Notes: generated by a model not told the origin, from the letters alone. Shown: positions 24,231-36,450, numbered from the stretch's first letter. The stretch: 64,000 nucleotides of DNA from Metellina segmentata (GCA_947359465.1 OX375875.1:55795583-55859582), one strand, 5' to 3'. A program made the numbers and translations.

Positions 24231-25783
24231 CAGAGGCTGTTCGCACATTTTTTAGACGATTTTGGTTAGCGGTAATAAAAAATCGTTTGCTGTAAAAGAA
24301 GTTGTGGAGAGTACGAATTGAAATTCGTTGTTCTTGTCAGAAGCAGACGATTCGCGTAATATCGCTCTCTTTCTCTCTCGGCGCAAGTTTGTAATGTGCA
24401 TGCGCGAAGCATTGCGAACGGAGCGCGTATCAATATTCTTACTTCTTAACTTTTCCCTTTCGGTTGTTGTTCGTCTTGTGTCTCTCTTCGTCTTGTGGAA
24501 AAAATTATTGTGTTCTAATTCATGTTGCATTAACTGCACACCAACGAACACCACAAAGTAACTGCAGTTGTTCTATGTTTTTAAAAGTCAAAATTATCGT
24601 ATGCGGCTTGAGAAGGTTGTTTTTATTCAAAATGGCGTTTTTAACGAAGCAGTGGTTCGAAGGCTATATTTATGCTCTTTCCGAAGAGAAATATTCATAT
24701 TCCGTTATCCAAAATCGACGTGAGAGTCATAGTTTTGTGATATCTAAAGCGTCGATGGGTAATATCGTCAACAAGAAAGGAAAAAAACGTCAAATTGGAG
24801 CTTCAAGTGGTACAAAAATTCCAAACAAGTATCCAAGAAAGTAAACGGACATCTTCGACTATTGCAAAGGTACGTTGTTTAATGTTAAAAGAAAATCCCC
24901 CTAGTCATAGGACAGTTGCAAAATCATGAAAATGCTCGGTGTCCACTGAGAACAAAATGATAAACGTTGATTTAAATCTTAAGAAAGCGAAAAAATGCAA
25001 TGTGCATCGTCTTTCTCCAAAGCATATCGCTGAATGCAGGACACGCTGCCGAATTCTATATGAGAAACACTTATGCAAAGAAAAATGGAAAAAATTGTCA
25101 CAATAGATGAATCATGGGTGTATTTAAATGATTGCAGAAAAAAAAGAGCTATTTATTACCATAAAAGGGGAGAAAAAAATTTAAGTTCATGGTTCACAGA
25201 AGAAAGTTTTTCTAAGGGATTCATGATTGTTGGTGGTTTTTCATATAATGGTAAGTTAAAAATAAAGAGAGTGGGAAAAAATGTCAAGATTAACTCCAAA
25301 TACTATCAGGAACATATTATATCGCCAATTTTTCTGAATGAAATACCATCACTTTACCCACAGTGCCATCAATCTGTGGAACTCCATCAAGACAAAGCTA
25401 GCAGTCACACATCAAAATCCACTGTAAATTTCCTAAAAGAAATGGAACAAAAAACCGGTATCAAGGCCATACCCTTCACTGATATCCCTACTAAATCTCC
25501 CGATGTATCACCTATGGATTTTTGTGCTTTCGGACTTTTAAAATCTGCATTATTCAAACGTCGTCTCACAATCCTTACAGGACTCTGGAAAGATGTTCAG
25601 GAGGAATGGGATAGAATACCTCTTCTGAAACTTCAAAAGGCATTATTATCCTGGAAATTACGGTGTCGAAAGATAGTTCAGAATAAGTGCTATCAAAAAG
25701 AACATTTAAAACACAAGAATTTTATGTAATTTAGTTTTGTGAATACAATATACATTGTCTAAAAAATGTGTGAACAGCCTCTG
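24231..25783 (+). mobile_element. Tc1/mariner-type transposon, DD41D-like, longer copy
   Basis: Same terminal inverted repeats as 2030-3328 (24231-24257 and 25757-25783), flanked by TA (24229-24230 and 25784-25785). Length is 1,553 bp. It retains the 5' untranslated region missing from the other copy (about 24295-24560), which is GC-richer and probably approximates the original promoter/leader. It is the better representative of the family. Confidence 0.93.
24632..25729 (+). pseudogene. Broken DD41D-type mariner transposase, catalytic core intact
   Basis: Start ATG at 24632 gives MAFLTKQWFEGYIYALSEEK, and the frame continues to a stop at 24844. The helix-turn-helix region continues in another frame (RTVAKS, stop, KCSVSTENKM). 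The catalytic part is one open frame (25073-25729) with all three acidic residues: DESWVYLND, HQDKASSHT and SPDVSPMDF. The last two aspartates have 41 residues between them. The lesions are a frameshift near 24840, a stop in the helix-turn-helix near 24930 and a frameshift near 25090. The C-terminal half is nearly the same as the 2669-3307 frame, so the two insertions are not very old. Confidence 0.9.
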
Positions 25784-27949
25784 TATAGCCTGTTTTTCGA
25801 TCGACAATTTTATTCTATTTTTATCATCTATGCATCTGCCTAAAAAATAGTTGCCTTTATAAAGTGTTTTATTAAAATTTTAATAGGCGGTGTACAGAAA
25901 ACAGTAACTCAACCTGCAGAGTTGTTTGTGATGAGATCAGATATCATGTAAGAAATAAAGTTTCTTTTAAACTGAATTTCCATTATCTATTTGAAGGTTT
26001 CTATCCAAGCCAACGTGGGAATTTAAAGAAGGAAATCTAAGGCCACTTACGTTTATTATTACTAAGTATTATAAGCTGAATGCCCTTGATTAAATGCATT
26101 AAGCGAGACAAAAAAGAACAACGTTGCAGCCTTCCAGTTTCCTCTTCAAATACGAGCAAAAGAAAATATTAGCGCAACGAACGATCTATTAATTAAGCCC
26201 GCGGTGGTAATGTTTCGAAAGCGTAGTTGTTCGTGATTATGATGTCAGGATGCTTGCTTAAAAAAAGAAATGAATTTGTTTTGGTTTTTGTGCTCGTCTC
26301 TGTTAGTGGAAGAAATGTTTTGTTGAAAGGGATATCAGTGAATGCGGAAGAGGAATTTGATTGAGCTGAATTATTCCATTCATGGTAGCAGCGATAAGAT
26401 TCCGAAATGAAAAGCATCCGGTACTCCTTTTATTTCATTTCTTCTATTAAGGAGTCTCAGAGCCATTTCTCTGTGCGTCAGGCGCTATTGACTAACAGAG
26501 CTTCCGAGGCAGCAGATGTCGTTTTTGTGCTGTCAAGGCGAAGGTCACTTCATCTGCAATGTCAGTGGAGTAACAGTTTAGGAAAATATGCCATAGAAAA
26601 CGGTTGCAACATTGAACGGTTTTCAATATCAGTTAGTGACGACGCTACTCGTTCGGAGAAGGGATGTCACAAAGTGCATTCTCGAGGAAAAGATTTCAGA
26701 GGTAAAGGACAACTGACCCATGGAATACTCATCTACAACCAGTGGTGTAGCTAATGGAGCGGTGGCACGGAGCGCCAGTGCTTAAAGGGTCCAAATTTCA
26801 GAAATATTAGTAAAGAGTAATTTTCCTTTCAGAAAAGAATATTTTAAAAAATTGTATAGTTTTATAAAATGTGACACTGTCACAAAAGTATTTTTAAGTG
26901 TTAAGCATGTATAGAGAGTGTTTTCACACCTACCATCTTCAAAAAAAAAACGAGTGAAAGTCAATTCCTTCCCTGCACTCCTATTCAAAATAACAGAGGA
27001 GACGAAGCATTAAAAATTTCGTTCTGGAAACTGTCTGGAGAAGCAAATCAAGATATGGAGCACCTTTTCTTACTCTATCCTGGACACTATTGTAAACGAA
27101 ATTTGAATGTTTGCTACATTTTATACAAAGTCAATAATTAAATACCAACATTAAAAAAATAAATCCTTGGAACACTAGTATATCAACAAAACTAGTATGG
27201 TACTTAAAGTATATTTTATCTCAATTATATAATTTGAAATGAGTAAATTTTGTTTTGGACAGGGCAGCCTCATTTGACTCAGGTCCCCAAAAGTCTACCT
27301 TTGTCTCTGTTTACAATCATGGCCCTGATACCAGGAAAGACGGTAGGCTAGGTTAGATTAGATTACGGGACTTTTGTATAAAATCTGTATGCACAGTTAT
27401 GTCCCATGTGCTTACGTTGCATCAAATGTTTAAAATTTTCTGTTTCTTTGCACATTGTACAATTGTTTTCTAAACAAAATGCACATATTTGATTTCTCAA
27501 ACTTTGAAACGAACAGTACATTAGAGTGCAAAAGTTAGGAGCAAGCATGGAGCCAAAAAACCCGGACGGATTTGGGGACGAGGGCCGGATTTTACTTATA
27601 TTTACCCTAGCGAAAGTTACTTAGCTTTGAAGAGTTAATTCCTTGTACAGAAAGGAAAATAAAGTCTGGGATACTGCACCACAAAACCATCGGTATAGAA
27701 GACAAAGATCTGGAGAAATAATCAACTTCAAATTACGTTGAGACGATCATACAGAATTTTCAAGATTTTAAACTGGTCAGACCAAAGCAATGCGTTGTGG
27801 CTGGAGAAAAAAAATCTGCAAATGATCTGCTTTCTCTGCAAATGATCACACTTTAGAATTCATTAAATTTTATTAGGGACGAATTGAAAACACTTTTTGT
27901 TTATAGAACTCTGATTTTTGTAATGTTCCATACCTCATGTAAAAATATG
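25784..27949. other. Mixed sequence with no supported gene
   Basis: 26407-26754 is a 115-codon open frame in GC-richer DNA, but I recognise no domain and no splice or start context that would support it. 26735-27075 is a weak dispersed repeat listed separately. 27340-27360 carries a TAGGTTAGATTAGATTA run. Nothing else is seen. Confidence 0.4.
26735..27075 (+). repeat. Weak dispersed repeat shared with 43845-44140
   Basis: Both segments share, in order, a GTAGCTAA-type start, a GTGCCA-CTTAAAGGGT block, ATTTCAGAAA, and a later GTCAATTC(C/T)TTCC block. Divergence is high, so homology is tentative. Confidence 0.35.
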
Positions 27950-28084
27950 GTAGGTAGGTAATTGAATTTACTTTTTACGGGCTATTGGCGACTATCTGGG
28001 ATCAATGCCGAATGAACGATACGGTCAAATGAAAAGTCAAAATCTCAGCTGGTACTGCACTCTTCAAATTTCCACACTATTATA
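27950..28084 (-). mobile_element. SINE fragment, antisense, diverged
   Basis: Shows the GGTAGGTAGGTAATTGAATT tail, the ACGGGCTATTGGCGAC segment, GATCAATGCC and the final TCTTCAAATTTCCACAC segment of the SINE body in reverse orientation, with internal deletions. Confidence 0.75.
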
Positions 28085-29159
28085 AGGGCATATGTGCATA
28101 ACAGATTTAATGTGCACCAGTTCAAAATGGTCTTTGTTTGGTTAGATTTCATTATTTATTACAAATTTTGTTCTATCCTCCCATTTAAGTAATAGAGATA
28201 AACATAAAAAAAGAAAGCATTCAATAATAAAGATTGTGCGTACAGAAATAAAATTAATAAATTGTAAAGAGCACTAAAGTTGACAAATATTCTATTCTCC
28301 CGTTTTAAAATGGAAAACGATTCATGAGCTTTTAATACATATAAGTGTTTCCTTCTTAATAGTCTTTTCGCACACTAAAACTCAAGGTTCGACAGCGTTA
28401 TTAGTTTGGGAAATTTCTGTCAATTGAATTTTATTTCTTTAATCGAAAACTTTAGAACGCCATCGCATTTCTATTAAATTAAAGCTATTAATTAAGCCTA
28501 ACATGGACGGCAAGATGCATATGTAATCGTTTTGAAAGGTTATAATTTTCTAAATGGGTAAAAAATCCACACTTCCGCTCATAAAAGTCGGAAATAAACT
28601 GCTTATAATTAATCATTAATTAAAATTCAACGGTATTAAGAATCTCCATTTAAGTTGTCCTTCAAACTATTATTTTAATGATGTACCGATCAGGAAAATG
28701 TGGCCCTGTCTTTTTTAATTTTAGAGGTACGAAGGATTTAAGTATCTCGGAAATGGCGTCGTCAATGGGAGAAGGGCTTCATAAATGAAAAAAAAAAGAG
28801 AGTAATTATTCTAAATTATTCAAAAAGTTAATTAAGTAGATACTTATGCTAAGACCAGAACAAAATCTCCAACACATAATGCATTTTAGGGGAAGAGTTT
28901 AGGAGTTTGATAAGGTTACACGGTCATATATGAGGTAAGCTCGATCAATTCAAGAAATTCTAGCGTTTAATGAGACCCATCATGAATTTTACATTAATGG
29001 GATGCAAATTTATAAGATTGCTTCAACACAGGAAGGATATTATAAATAGCTGTCTTTGAAAAAGTTTACATGAACGATTTATTTTAATACGAATATTTCT
29101 CTATGATTTATTAATGAAATTTAGAAATGTATGACTATTCCTGTAACAAAGACGTGTTT
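28085..29159. other. AT-rich stretch, nothing recognised
   Basis: No coding, RNA or repeat signal seen. Confidence 0.45.
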
Positions 29160-29355
29160 TCTCAGGCTAAATGTGGTGGCAGTGTTTTTGTGGCGGAATG
29201 TGCTTCATGTATAAGCATTCCCGACATGTCACTTGGCTTTTTATTCGAACGCTTTCATAGCGGCACCAATAGAAATTCCAAAATATGATAGTTAATAGGT
29301 CAACTCTACTTATCTTAAACGTCAAATATTGCCAAAATGTTATTAAATCACATTT
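29160..29355 (+). repeat. Dispersed repeat family 'CTAAATGTAGGTGG', copy 4
   Basis: Begins CAGGCTAAATGTGGTGGCAG and follows the family through GACATGTCACTTGGC and AATAGAAATTCCAAAATATG to TAATAGGTCAACTC. A 98-codon open frame overlaps it by chance. Confidence 0.6.
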
Positions 29356-29711
29356 TAAGGCCTGGTATGCATCTACGAGAGTATTTGTGCAACAAGAAGT
29401 AAAATTTCCGCCTCTCTTCCGTTTGGTTTTATTTATTTATGTATTGAAAACATCCACATCACACACAGTAAGAGGGCAAAGGGAGGAGAATAAATATATC
29501 GTTTTCGAAGCCCATAAGATAATCCGATGTATAAGTGAAGCTCTGCTTCCTAGTCAAACTGAGGTTGCACTGTTAAGATAATTAGTGGTACCATCTACAG
29601 GATCTTTCAATATTTATTGGGTCTTATAGAAAAAAAAGAGACACATAAAATGTGGTTGACTTTAGGCAGTATTACACTTTATGGAATATGATCGTAATCA
29701 CATTTGAATTA

Positions 29712-29801
29712 GAGTATGTTGTCTTTAAGAATGTAACTGGTTTCACTTTTCAAGTAGGGTATGTTGTCTCTAGGAATGGAACTGGTTTCACTTCTTGAAT
29801 G
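29712..29801. repeat. 45-bp tandem duplication
   Basis: GTATGTTGTCTTTAAGAATG... and GTATGTTGTCTCTAGGAATG... repeat with a 45-bp period, both running into ACTGGTTTCACTT. Confidence 0.85.
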
Positions 29802-29933
29802 TCTATGGAATAGGGCCCGTGAACAAGCTCTGTAATGCTTGAAGACCTAGTCCATCTCCGGCGAGTTGGCATTTACGTCCCGTGGGATTTGAAAGAGTCA
29901 ATTCTTTCAATTAGGGGATAAGTTGAATGTAGA

Positions 29934-30160
29934 AATAAGTACCCGTGATAGGCGTATTTAATGCCGATTTTGGCTCAGTGCGTATCGGTCTGTGCTGGAA
30001 GTAATAACAACGATTACGTATCGGCAAAATAAATAATCACCTATTTTTATTCGCCAAGCATGATTTTTGGTGCGGTAGCACTTCCCTTAAATCTTCTTTC
30101 TACCTTTGTAGAAATGGATTTCTTCAAGGTCATGTGTTTTCTCACCTGGCGCATAGTATC
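29934..30160 (+). repeat. Dispersed repeat shared with 55664-55890
   Basis: The two copies share GGCAAAATAAATAATC / GGCGAAATAAATAATC, then TTTGTAGAAATGGATTTCTT / TTTAGAGAAATAGACTTCTC, CAAGGTC and a CTCACC segment in the same order. I do not recognise the family. Confidence 0.55.
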
Positions 30161-30349
30161 TCCGACAGACTGTCGATTTTAGGGACGAAACAAAAGGTTG
30201 CTGAGAAAGATCGTGAACGATGACAAGAGCTATTTGATAGTGTGTACACATGACCGGTCCTAAGCCAATTTCATGAAATTGGGCCCTCCCACACTCCAAG
30301 TGGCTCATCATAAATGTAATTTGGAAGAATAAGCTTCTATTAATTAACA

Positions 30350-30604
30350 ATTGAAGGGGTGAGTGGAAGAAAGAGTTATGTGACATTTTTGTAGTTTCGA
30401 CGTATTTGGCCTCAAAGTCTTTAGTAACTTATACTAGATGAATTAGGAGTTTGGGATTGGTGGTGTTGAGAGTATCCATGTAGGGTTTCCTGCTCTAGTT
30501 GTCAGCACAAGTCATCCTCGAGGCAACTTTAAAACTGCAATAATTCCAAAATGTATATAAATGTTACATAACCCCTTCTTCCACTCACCCCATCAATTGT
30601 TTCC
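30350..30604. repeat. 255-bp inverted repeat with about 43-bp arms
   Basis: Left arm AACAATTGAAGGGGTGAGTG and onward (30350-30392) pairs with the right arm (30560-30604), which reads CCACTCACCCCATCAATTGT. Only a few mismatches occur. It could be a small foldback or MITE. No target duplication was identified. Confidence 0.8.
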
Positions 30605-31080
30605 AAAATTATTTAGCAACACACTTAAATGATTATTCTTATTTTAATAAATTATTATTTTCTTATATTTGGGGAGGCCCTTCAGAAGAGATTGATGCAA
30701 TTAGACTGGGCTGATGAATGTTCGTATCCTCCGGGTTGACGAAAGTAGTCTAAGGGTCACGTTACTACTACTAATCCTAAGCACATAGAAAGATTACTAT
30801 TACTCAGCTTATTATAACTACTGTTATATTTACACTAAAGATCGGGCTCAGCAGTTCGTAAGGTTTTCAACTGCTACTTTGTAGTGAAGTTACCTGGATG
30901 TGGGAAAATGATACAAAAGGTGTATCGAAAGATACCGAATCCATGTATAAATATCAAAATGATAACAAGAACATAAATGAACAGTAAAAAGGCTTTGAAC
31001 TGAAGGAATAATACTGCACTGTCATGAGACAAAAAAACAAACAAAACAACAATTATTTAAAACTGTGAAAATTTAAATAA
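30605..31080. other. Unrecognised sequence
   Basis: A GAATGTTCGTATCC...GGGTTGACGA segment near 30716 resembles one near 55530 (GAATGTTCGTCAACCC), suggesting a shared repeat. Nothing else is seen. Confidence 0.35.
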
Positions 31081-31310
31081 CTAGGGGTCTCCGCACCCTG
31101 CTCGATTACGCTCGCCAACCCCCGGAACCTTCGCAAACCAACACTCCTTTCACAGATGCCATTTGGTTTGCTTCGCAAACCAACATTCCTTTCGCAGAGT
31201 GAAACTATCTGAATAATTCGTATTATCCTGATTTCACTTTCCGGTCCATGACGTCACAGCGAGGGCTTCGCCCCCTGCTTGCTTACGCTCACCGACCCCG
31301 AATAATGGTT
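31081..31310 (-). mobile_element. Helitron-like 3' end(s), two in tandem
   Basis: On the minus strand the sequence ends ...GGTGCGGAGACCCCTAG|T at 31081, the CTAG|T terminus also seen at 4834. The GC-rich CTCGATTACGCTCGCC block matches the one at 4852. A second related GC-rich block (GGCTTCGCCCCCTGCTTGCT) follows at about 31263, without its own CTAG. This may be the 3' end of the element whose 5' end is at 36450, but the intervening sequence is mixed, so I keep them separate. Confidence 0.6.
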
Positions 31311-31575
31311 TTTGCTGTAAATATAACCGTTTTAACAAAAAGTAGCGAAAATATCCAAAGATTCCGAATTTTGTATGACCAACTTTTGATCGCATCCAAT
31401 TTAATTATTAACCGATTTCAAAAATAATAGTACCGTAAGAAAGAGTACATTCTGAGGAATACTGCGATATTTTAGAAATTAAAGACTAATTGTAATAAGA
31501 TATAGATACGGCAGTTTTAAAAAATGAGTAACAAAAATGTTCAAAAAAATATTATCAAGAACCAAATTAAAATTT

Positions 31576-31576
<1 letters not shown>

Positions 31577-31606
<30 letters not shown>
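31577..31606. repeat. Poly(A) run of 30
   Basis: Uninterrupted A30. It creates two artificial lysine-rich open frames and could be a retroposon tail or simple slippage. Confidence 0.95.
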
Positions 31607-31608
<2 letters not shown>

Positions 31609-32289
31609 GAAGTGCTGCAAAAATTTACGTTGAGAGGTACTCTTTTAAAAAATCACGGCAGAAGACTGAAAATTTGTATGTGTTTTGCTCACTCGCGGAA
31701 GAAATTTCGCTTTTTAAATTTTGACACTTAATAAACACTAAACTAATTGCCGCATCGGAAAAAAATCTTAATAATTGTCCTGGGAATACGATGAAGAACA
31801 AACCATGTTAATTTCGTTTTTTTCCGATCAGTACTTTCTCGGGAAACCGTCTAAGAATCGAGCTAAATAACACAGTTTTCAATCCTGCGTCGTCGTCGTC
31901 GGCGGTAACTTTTTTTATAAAGAATATAGAGAAAATAGCTGTGGTCCTTTGTAGGGTGTATGACCACCTCAAACACTAATCTAGGCATTGCACTATATTT
32001 GCATACAGATGATGATATGAATGAATTCATGGGATAGTATAACTCATTCCTATGAAAAAGCCTTTAACGTCAAAACCGTCTTTTGTAGTAGTTACCTTGG
32101 TGCCTGTCACCTTTCGTCAGTTTGTACCTTTACCAGGGATGGGATATTCGTGAAATGTATTACATGTATGGACAGGATTTTTGTACAAAGTAGGTTGTAG
32201 AAGTTATAAAAATGACGAAAAAGCGTTATAAATTATTTTACATTTAAATTATGTGGCATTTTTTTTCTTTCACTTTCAATCTATAGTTA

Positions 32290-32326
32290 CCCTATCCAAC
32301 CCGTATAAGGTCGGGTATTTTGCTAG
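32290..32326 (+). mobile_element. Helitron-like 3' terminus of a different family
   Basis: ACCCG-TATAAGGT-CGGGT forms a short hairpin (about 32299-32316), followed by ATTTTG and then CTAG|T at 32323-32326. Hairpin plus short spacer plus CTRR is the Helitron 3' signature. The matching 5' end is not identified. Confidence 0.5.
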
Positions 32327-33204
32327 TTAACAATATAAAGTAATGATTTTAAATAGTAATTCTGAAAAGTAATGACGTTTAAGGTGTTTATAAAAGTCAA
32401 TTTAAAGATTCCAAATAAAAATGTGATAAAAATTCACCCAGCTGTGGGTACTTATTATAGTAACTTATTTCGATATGGCTAACACTTGAAGTATTGGAAT
32501 TGAACAGCTTTTCCACCGTTTATGTTTGTATTTTTATATATATGCCACAAATGTATTTGTTAATACTCTGGTGTTGCTTTTATGCGTTTACTTAATTTTC
32601 TGGAAAAAAAAATTAAGATATTCTTCATACACACAAATGTTTTATAAAATGCACTTTTAAATATTATTATTTCAAAAATGAATTTCTCAAACTCGTCCTT
32701 GAATCTGCACCATAGCACCATACCAGTTAAGCCTCTGTTAATTAAGAAGCAGTAAGCAATGAACTATTTAAAGCCATTCCTCATCAAGGGTAGATTAGCG
32801 GGTTGACACATCAAACAGCGTTTCAACCGATGCGAATGTTACATTTGCCGCCCATGTCCTGCAGGAGAGATAATAAATGAGTAAGCGCTCGAGCATGGAT
32901 CAGAAGTGAGTTTCTCGCCACACAATGACGTCGGAACTTCGTATGCTTGCTAGTTCAAAACGAGGTCTCGCCGCCTGCTTTAATAAGGATTCACTATGTA
33001 AGAAATGCAGAAATTTAGTTTTCTGTGTTAGTTGCAACCTATCATGAACAAATTCGTGTAAATACATTGGTGGGCAAAATTAAGAAACAAGATTGTTTTT
33101 AAAAGTTACAACCTCAAAATTAAACAAAATATTTGGTGGTGATTTACTGAACCGAAGATATTCTGTAGAAAGCTGTTGTACATTCAAATTTTGAAATAGT
33201 GACG
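32327..33204. other. Mostly unrecognised sequence
   Basis: 32800-32990 is GC-richer and contains TGACGTCG (32936). No gene is supported. Confidence 0.4.
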
Positions 33205-33335
33205 TAGGTAAGGTACTTTTAATTAACGTCGTACAAGAGCAACACAACGGGCTATTGACGACGGTCCGGGATCAATCCCCAAAGGGGAAAGATCCGAGAA
33301 CAACATCACTACGTAATTTTGAACCACGGTCAGTT
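33205..33335 (-). mobile_element. SINE fragment (body), antisense
   Basis: Well-preserved body on the minus strand, from CCGTGGTTCAAAATTACGTA to the GTTGCTCTTGTACGACGTTA segment and a TACCTTACCTAC tail. It ends directly at the left limit of the Helitron-like copy at 33346. Confidence 0.82.
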
Positions 33336-33345
33336 GAGGGAGGAT

Positions 33346-36300
33346 TAGGAACAGTAAATTTGTTTTTAAAAGCGAATACATTTTTCCTTGAAGATTCTGT
33401 TGCGTAGTAAGTGCAATAACAAAAGAAATTGTTTTAATATTGAATGTCTTAAGTATAGACGAAGCAAAGGTAACCTATTATCATTTTAATAGTAAATCGA
33501 ATCGTAAAATAAACCATTTTGACTTTCGGTCTCGCTATGACAAAGAATATGTGATGTTTCAAAAGGTCAGTTCAGATATTTTTATTAATTTAGATTAACG
33601 TTATTTAAATAATAGCAAAATCCCACACAGTATTGATTACTTAGTATTGTGTATGGAGCAGCATAGCCATTGGGTTATATGGCCCTTGCGTCATAAAACC
33701 ATGGAAGTAGGAAATATATCTTTCCTATTTCCATGCATGAAACATGCTGCTTTAAAACAATTTATTAAAGTAATAAATATTTTAAACAGAAAACGAACTG
33801 AAAACAGAGCAATTAAACAAATTAAAAGTTGACTGGTAAAAACGATGGTATAAAGGTATAAATTCGTAATTACTAAAAATTAGACAAAATTTAAAAACAC
33901 AAAATTAATTCTGAGCAAAAAAACAGAAATATCACTGCACGTTTCAGACGAACACGAGTTTCCGTTACGTTACTAAATATCCTATCGTTTTCCCCAAATA
34001 TTCGGCAATAGTTTATATTAAAAAAAATTAGAATTTAAATGAAGTAAAGATAGTTTTTGAAAAATAATAACTTTTTTAGTAGTACTGACAAATCAATCCA
34101 AGTAATTGCAATGTTCAATATACCTTCCAGCTACGTCAAAACTACCAAAATGAAGCATTTGCATGTGTGAGGGTTTTGCTTACAAATGATCTTTTCTAGT
34201 ATTTCTGAGTTGAAAAAATCCTTAAATATTGCGTTTAAACTTTCAAAATAATTTTGAAATGATTATAAAATCAATTTTAATTTTGTTGAAAACGATACAA
34301 AGTCACGTAATCAGAAAACAGGCCGCCATTGGATGTGACGTCATTGCGCACAGCTGAGCTTTTGTTTACATCTCTCATCTATGCTCCCTGTACACTCGCA
34401 ATCGCTTTTGTATGAAAACAACACATGTCTATATTGATTCGCAAATTTATTTCATAAGCAGCAATAAATAAGATAGTAACTGTTTATAAAAAGTACTTCA
34501 TGAACCAACAAATCACTAGTACAAATACTGTTTACTAAAGAGCAATCATACAAAATAAACAAGTGAAAGGTACAATTAAGAATTTAAAATATTATGCAGA
34601 ACAGAAATATTCGACGAGTTTTGGAAAATGTTTTAGAAATGCATAAAGCCCTTTTGCACTAAGTATCATTACTGAACTTTTCCAAATTATAAACATTTTG
34701 CGAAATGCAACAATCAAGATGGAAGCAAATTAATTCTTACAATAAATATAATAAAACAATCAATGTTCTCGAAAAGTGTTACTTTTAGAATTGTGTAAGC
34801 CAAAAAAATTGCATTTAAGATAAATAAATGTGTAAAGTAAATTATTGTTTGTTTCCAATGAATTTCTGAAACTATGCCATTTATGTATAATCACTAGGGC
34901 AACTTTTTTGTAGCAGTAAAAATGGGAAAAGTTGCATTTATCATTCCCTAAAGCTGCATTTATGGAAATAAAGTTGCATTTATTTTTTATACACTAAATT
35001 CCAAAATAAATTATTCGTAAAAAATGAAAAAAATTTCAAAATATATTGACAATTTTAGTCGTGTACAACAGTATTATAATACATACTGAAATACAGAAGA
35101 ACGTTGAATGGCCGATCCTATTAACTAAATCTAATGTGTATCCTAAATTTAATTAGTTTCTAATTTGTGATAGTTAATTTACATTCAAACAATTCATAAA
35201 CTAATAGCATTTAAAAACATCATTGGTTTTGCTTTAAAATCTTGCATTTCATGGTATGAATTACCAAGCTTATTCAATTAATACCAAAAACTAAATTCAG
35301 ATGATTTATAATGCTTATTTTAAAATTGTCTTGAATATCACTCAGAATAACAGTTTGAAAGCAGCGTAATATTTGATAAAACTATGTTTGAAATGCAGTT
35401 TTGAAAAAACAAATTGTTGCATTATTAATACCATGGAACTAGCTTAATAAGCATTGAAAATATCAAGATAAAAAGCACTCAAAAATAAAATAAATTCATT
35501 TCAAACTTTATAATTACTACTTACCAAAAAATGGTATTCACAGCAATTAAGAGAAGTTTTACTAGATAAATCGTCTCTCCTCATAGCTTTTATCCAAGCT
35601 TTCCTTTTCGCAGGATCTCTCGGAACGTAAAAAAACAAAAAAACTTTTCTGGCGTTTTCACTTTTGTACTTTTACAACCAGGTACTATACAGTATTTATA
35701 TGTAGAAACTTTGTTCTCCATGTAATCTTCTAGATAAAAACGTTATGCAGAATGAAGCAAGCTAAACACACATGGAGAAAAAGAATGTAAACAACCATAG
35801 CAATGGCGGCTCAGTGGGTTACTATGCGCTGTGACGTCACAGTGCAGCAATTACGAAATTCCTGTTTTTCCCGCCAATACCGGAAACGAAATTTAAAAAT
35901 TAATATCTCGGGGAATAGTTTTCCAATTTCAATAATATATACGTCATTTTTCATAGATTTTCATCCTCTAACATAATAAAATTGAAACAAAACAAGGTGA
36001 AAATACCTCATTATGGTTGATTTAAGTATATTTACTCAAATGTTTAAACATGAAACTTGACTAAATATGTAAGCAAAGAAATTTCAAATAAAGTATTCAT
36101 TAAACTAAAATATGATGTATAATATTTATATCATTGCGTTAATATATGTTAAGTTTATATGTGATACACACACAGATCATGCATATGATGGGAAGACAGA
36201 CAGCCTTACGCAACCACGTTCAGTCACTAAATGAAAGTGAGTACTTACAGTATGTAAAGATTCGTGAAACTATATTCAACCGTTTGGATGTAGCACGTCA

Positions 36301-36450
36301 CACACAGAGAGATGGACAGATGGACAGGCACAGACACCAAACGCTCAAGCAACGGATCTGGTATCAGAAGGGTCCAAAACGGATAGAAATCTTGAAATGG
36401 GTCGAAAATATTCAAAGTACAAACAAACACTCCATTCTTATTTATATAGA
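33346..36450 (-). mobile_element. Helitron-like element split by an insertion
   Basis: The 5' end A|TCTATATAAATAAGAATGG (minus strand, 36450) is the same as at 24226. 33346-34149 and 36011-36450 align with the uninterrupted copy at 22905-24226. The 34150-36010 segment is absent from that copy. No replication-initiator or helicase coding is visible. A 117-codon frame at 36146-36499 crosses the element's end and is not a gene. Confidence 0.65.
34150..36010. mobile_element. About 1.86-kb insert with inverted TGACGTCA motifs
   Basis: Recognised as an insertion by comparison with the empty copy at 23750-23800. Near the left, GCCGCCATTGGATGTGACGTCA (TGACGTCA at 34336) is mirrored near the right by TGACGTCA at 35832 followed outward-in by the inverse of GCCGCCATTG (35808-35817). 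The outermost ends are AT-rich and I could not fix the exact termini or target duplication. No coding region is evident. It may be a nonautonomous DNA transposon. Confidence 0.55.

Noticed and set aside
26407..26754. 115-codon open frame in GC-richer DNA
   Set aside because: No recognisable motif, and a partly overlapping dispersed repeat; insufficient for a gene call.
31524..31731. Two lysine-rich open frames
   Set aside because: Created by the A30 run.
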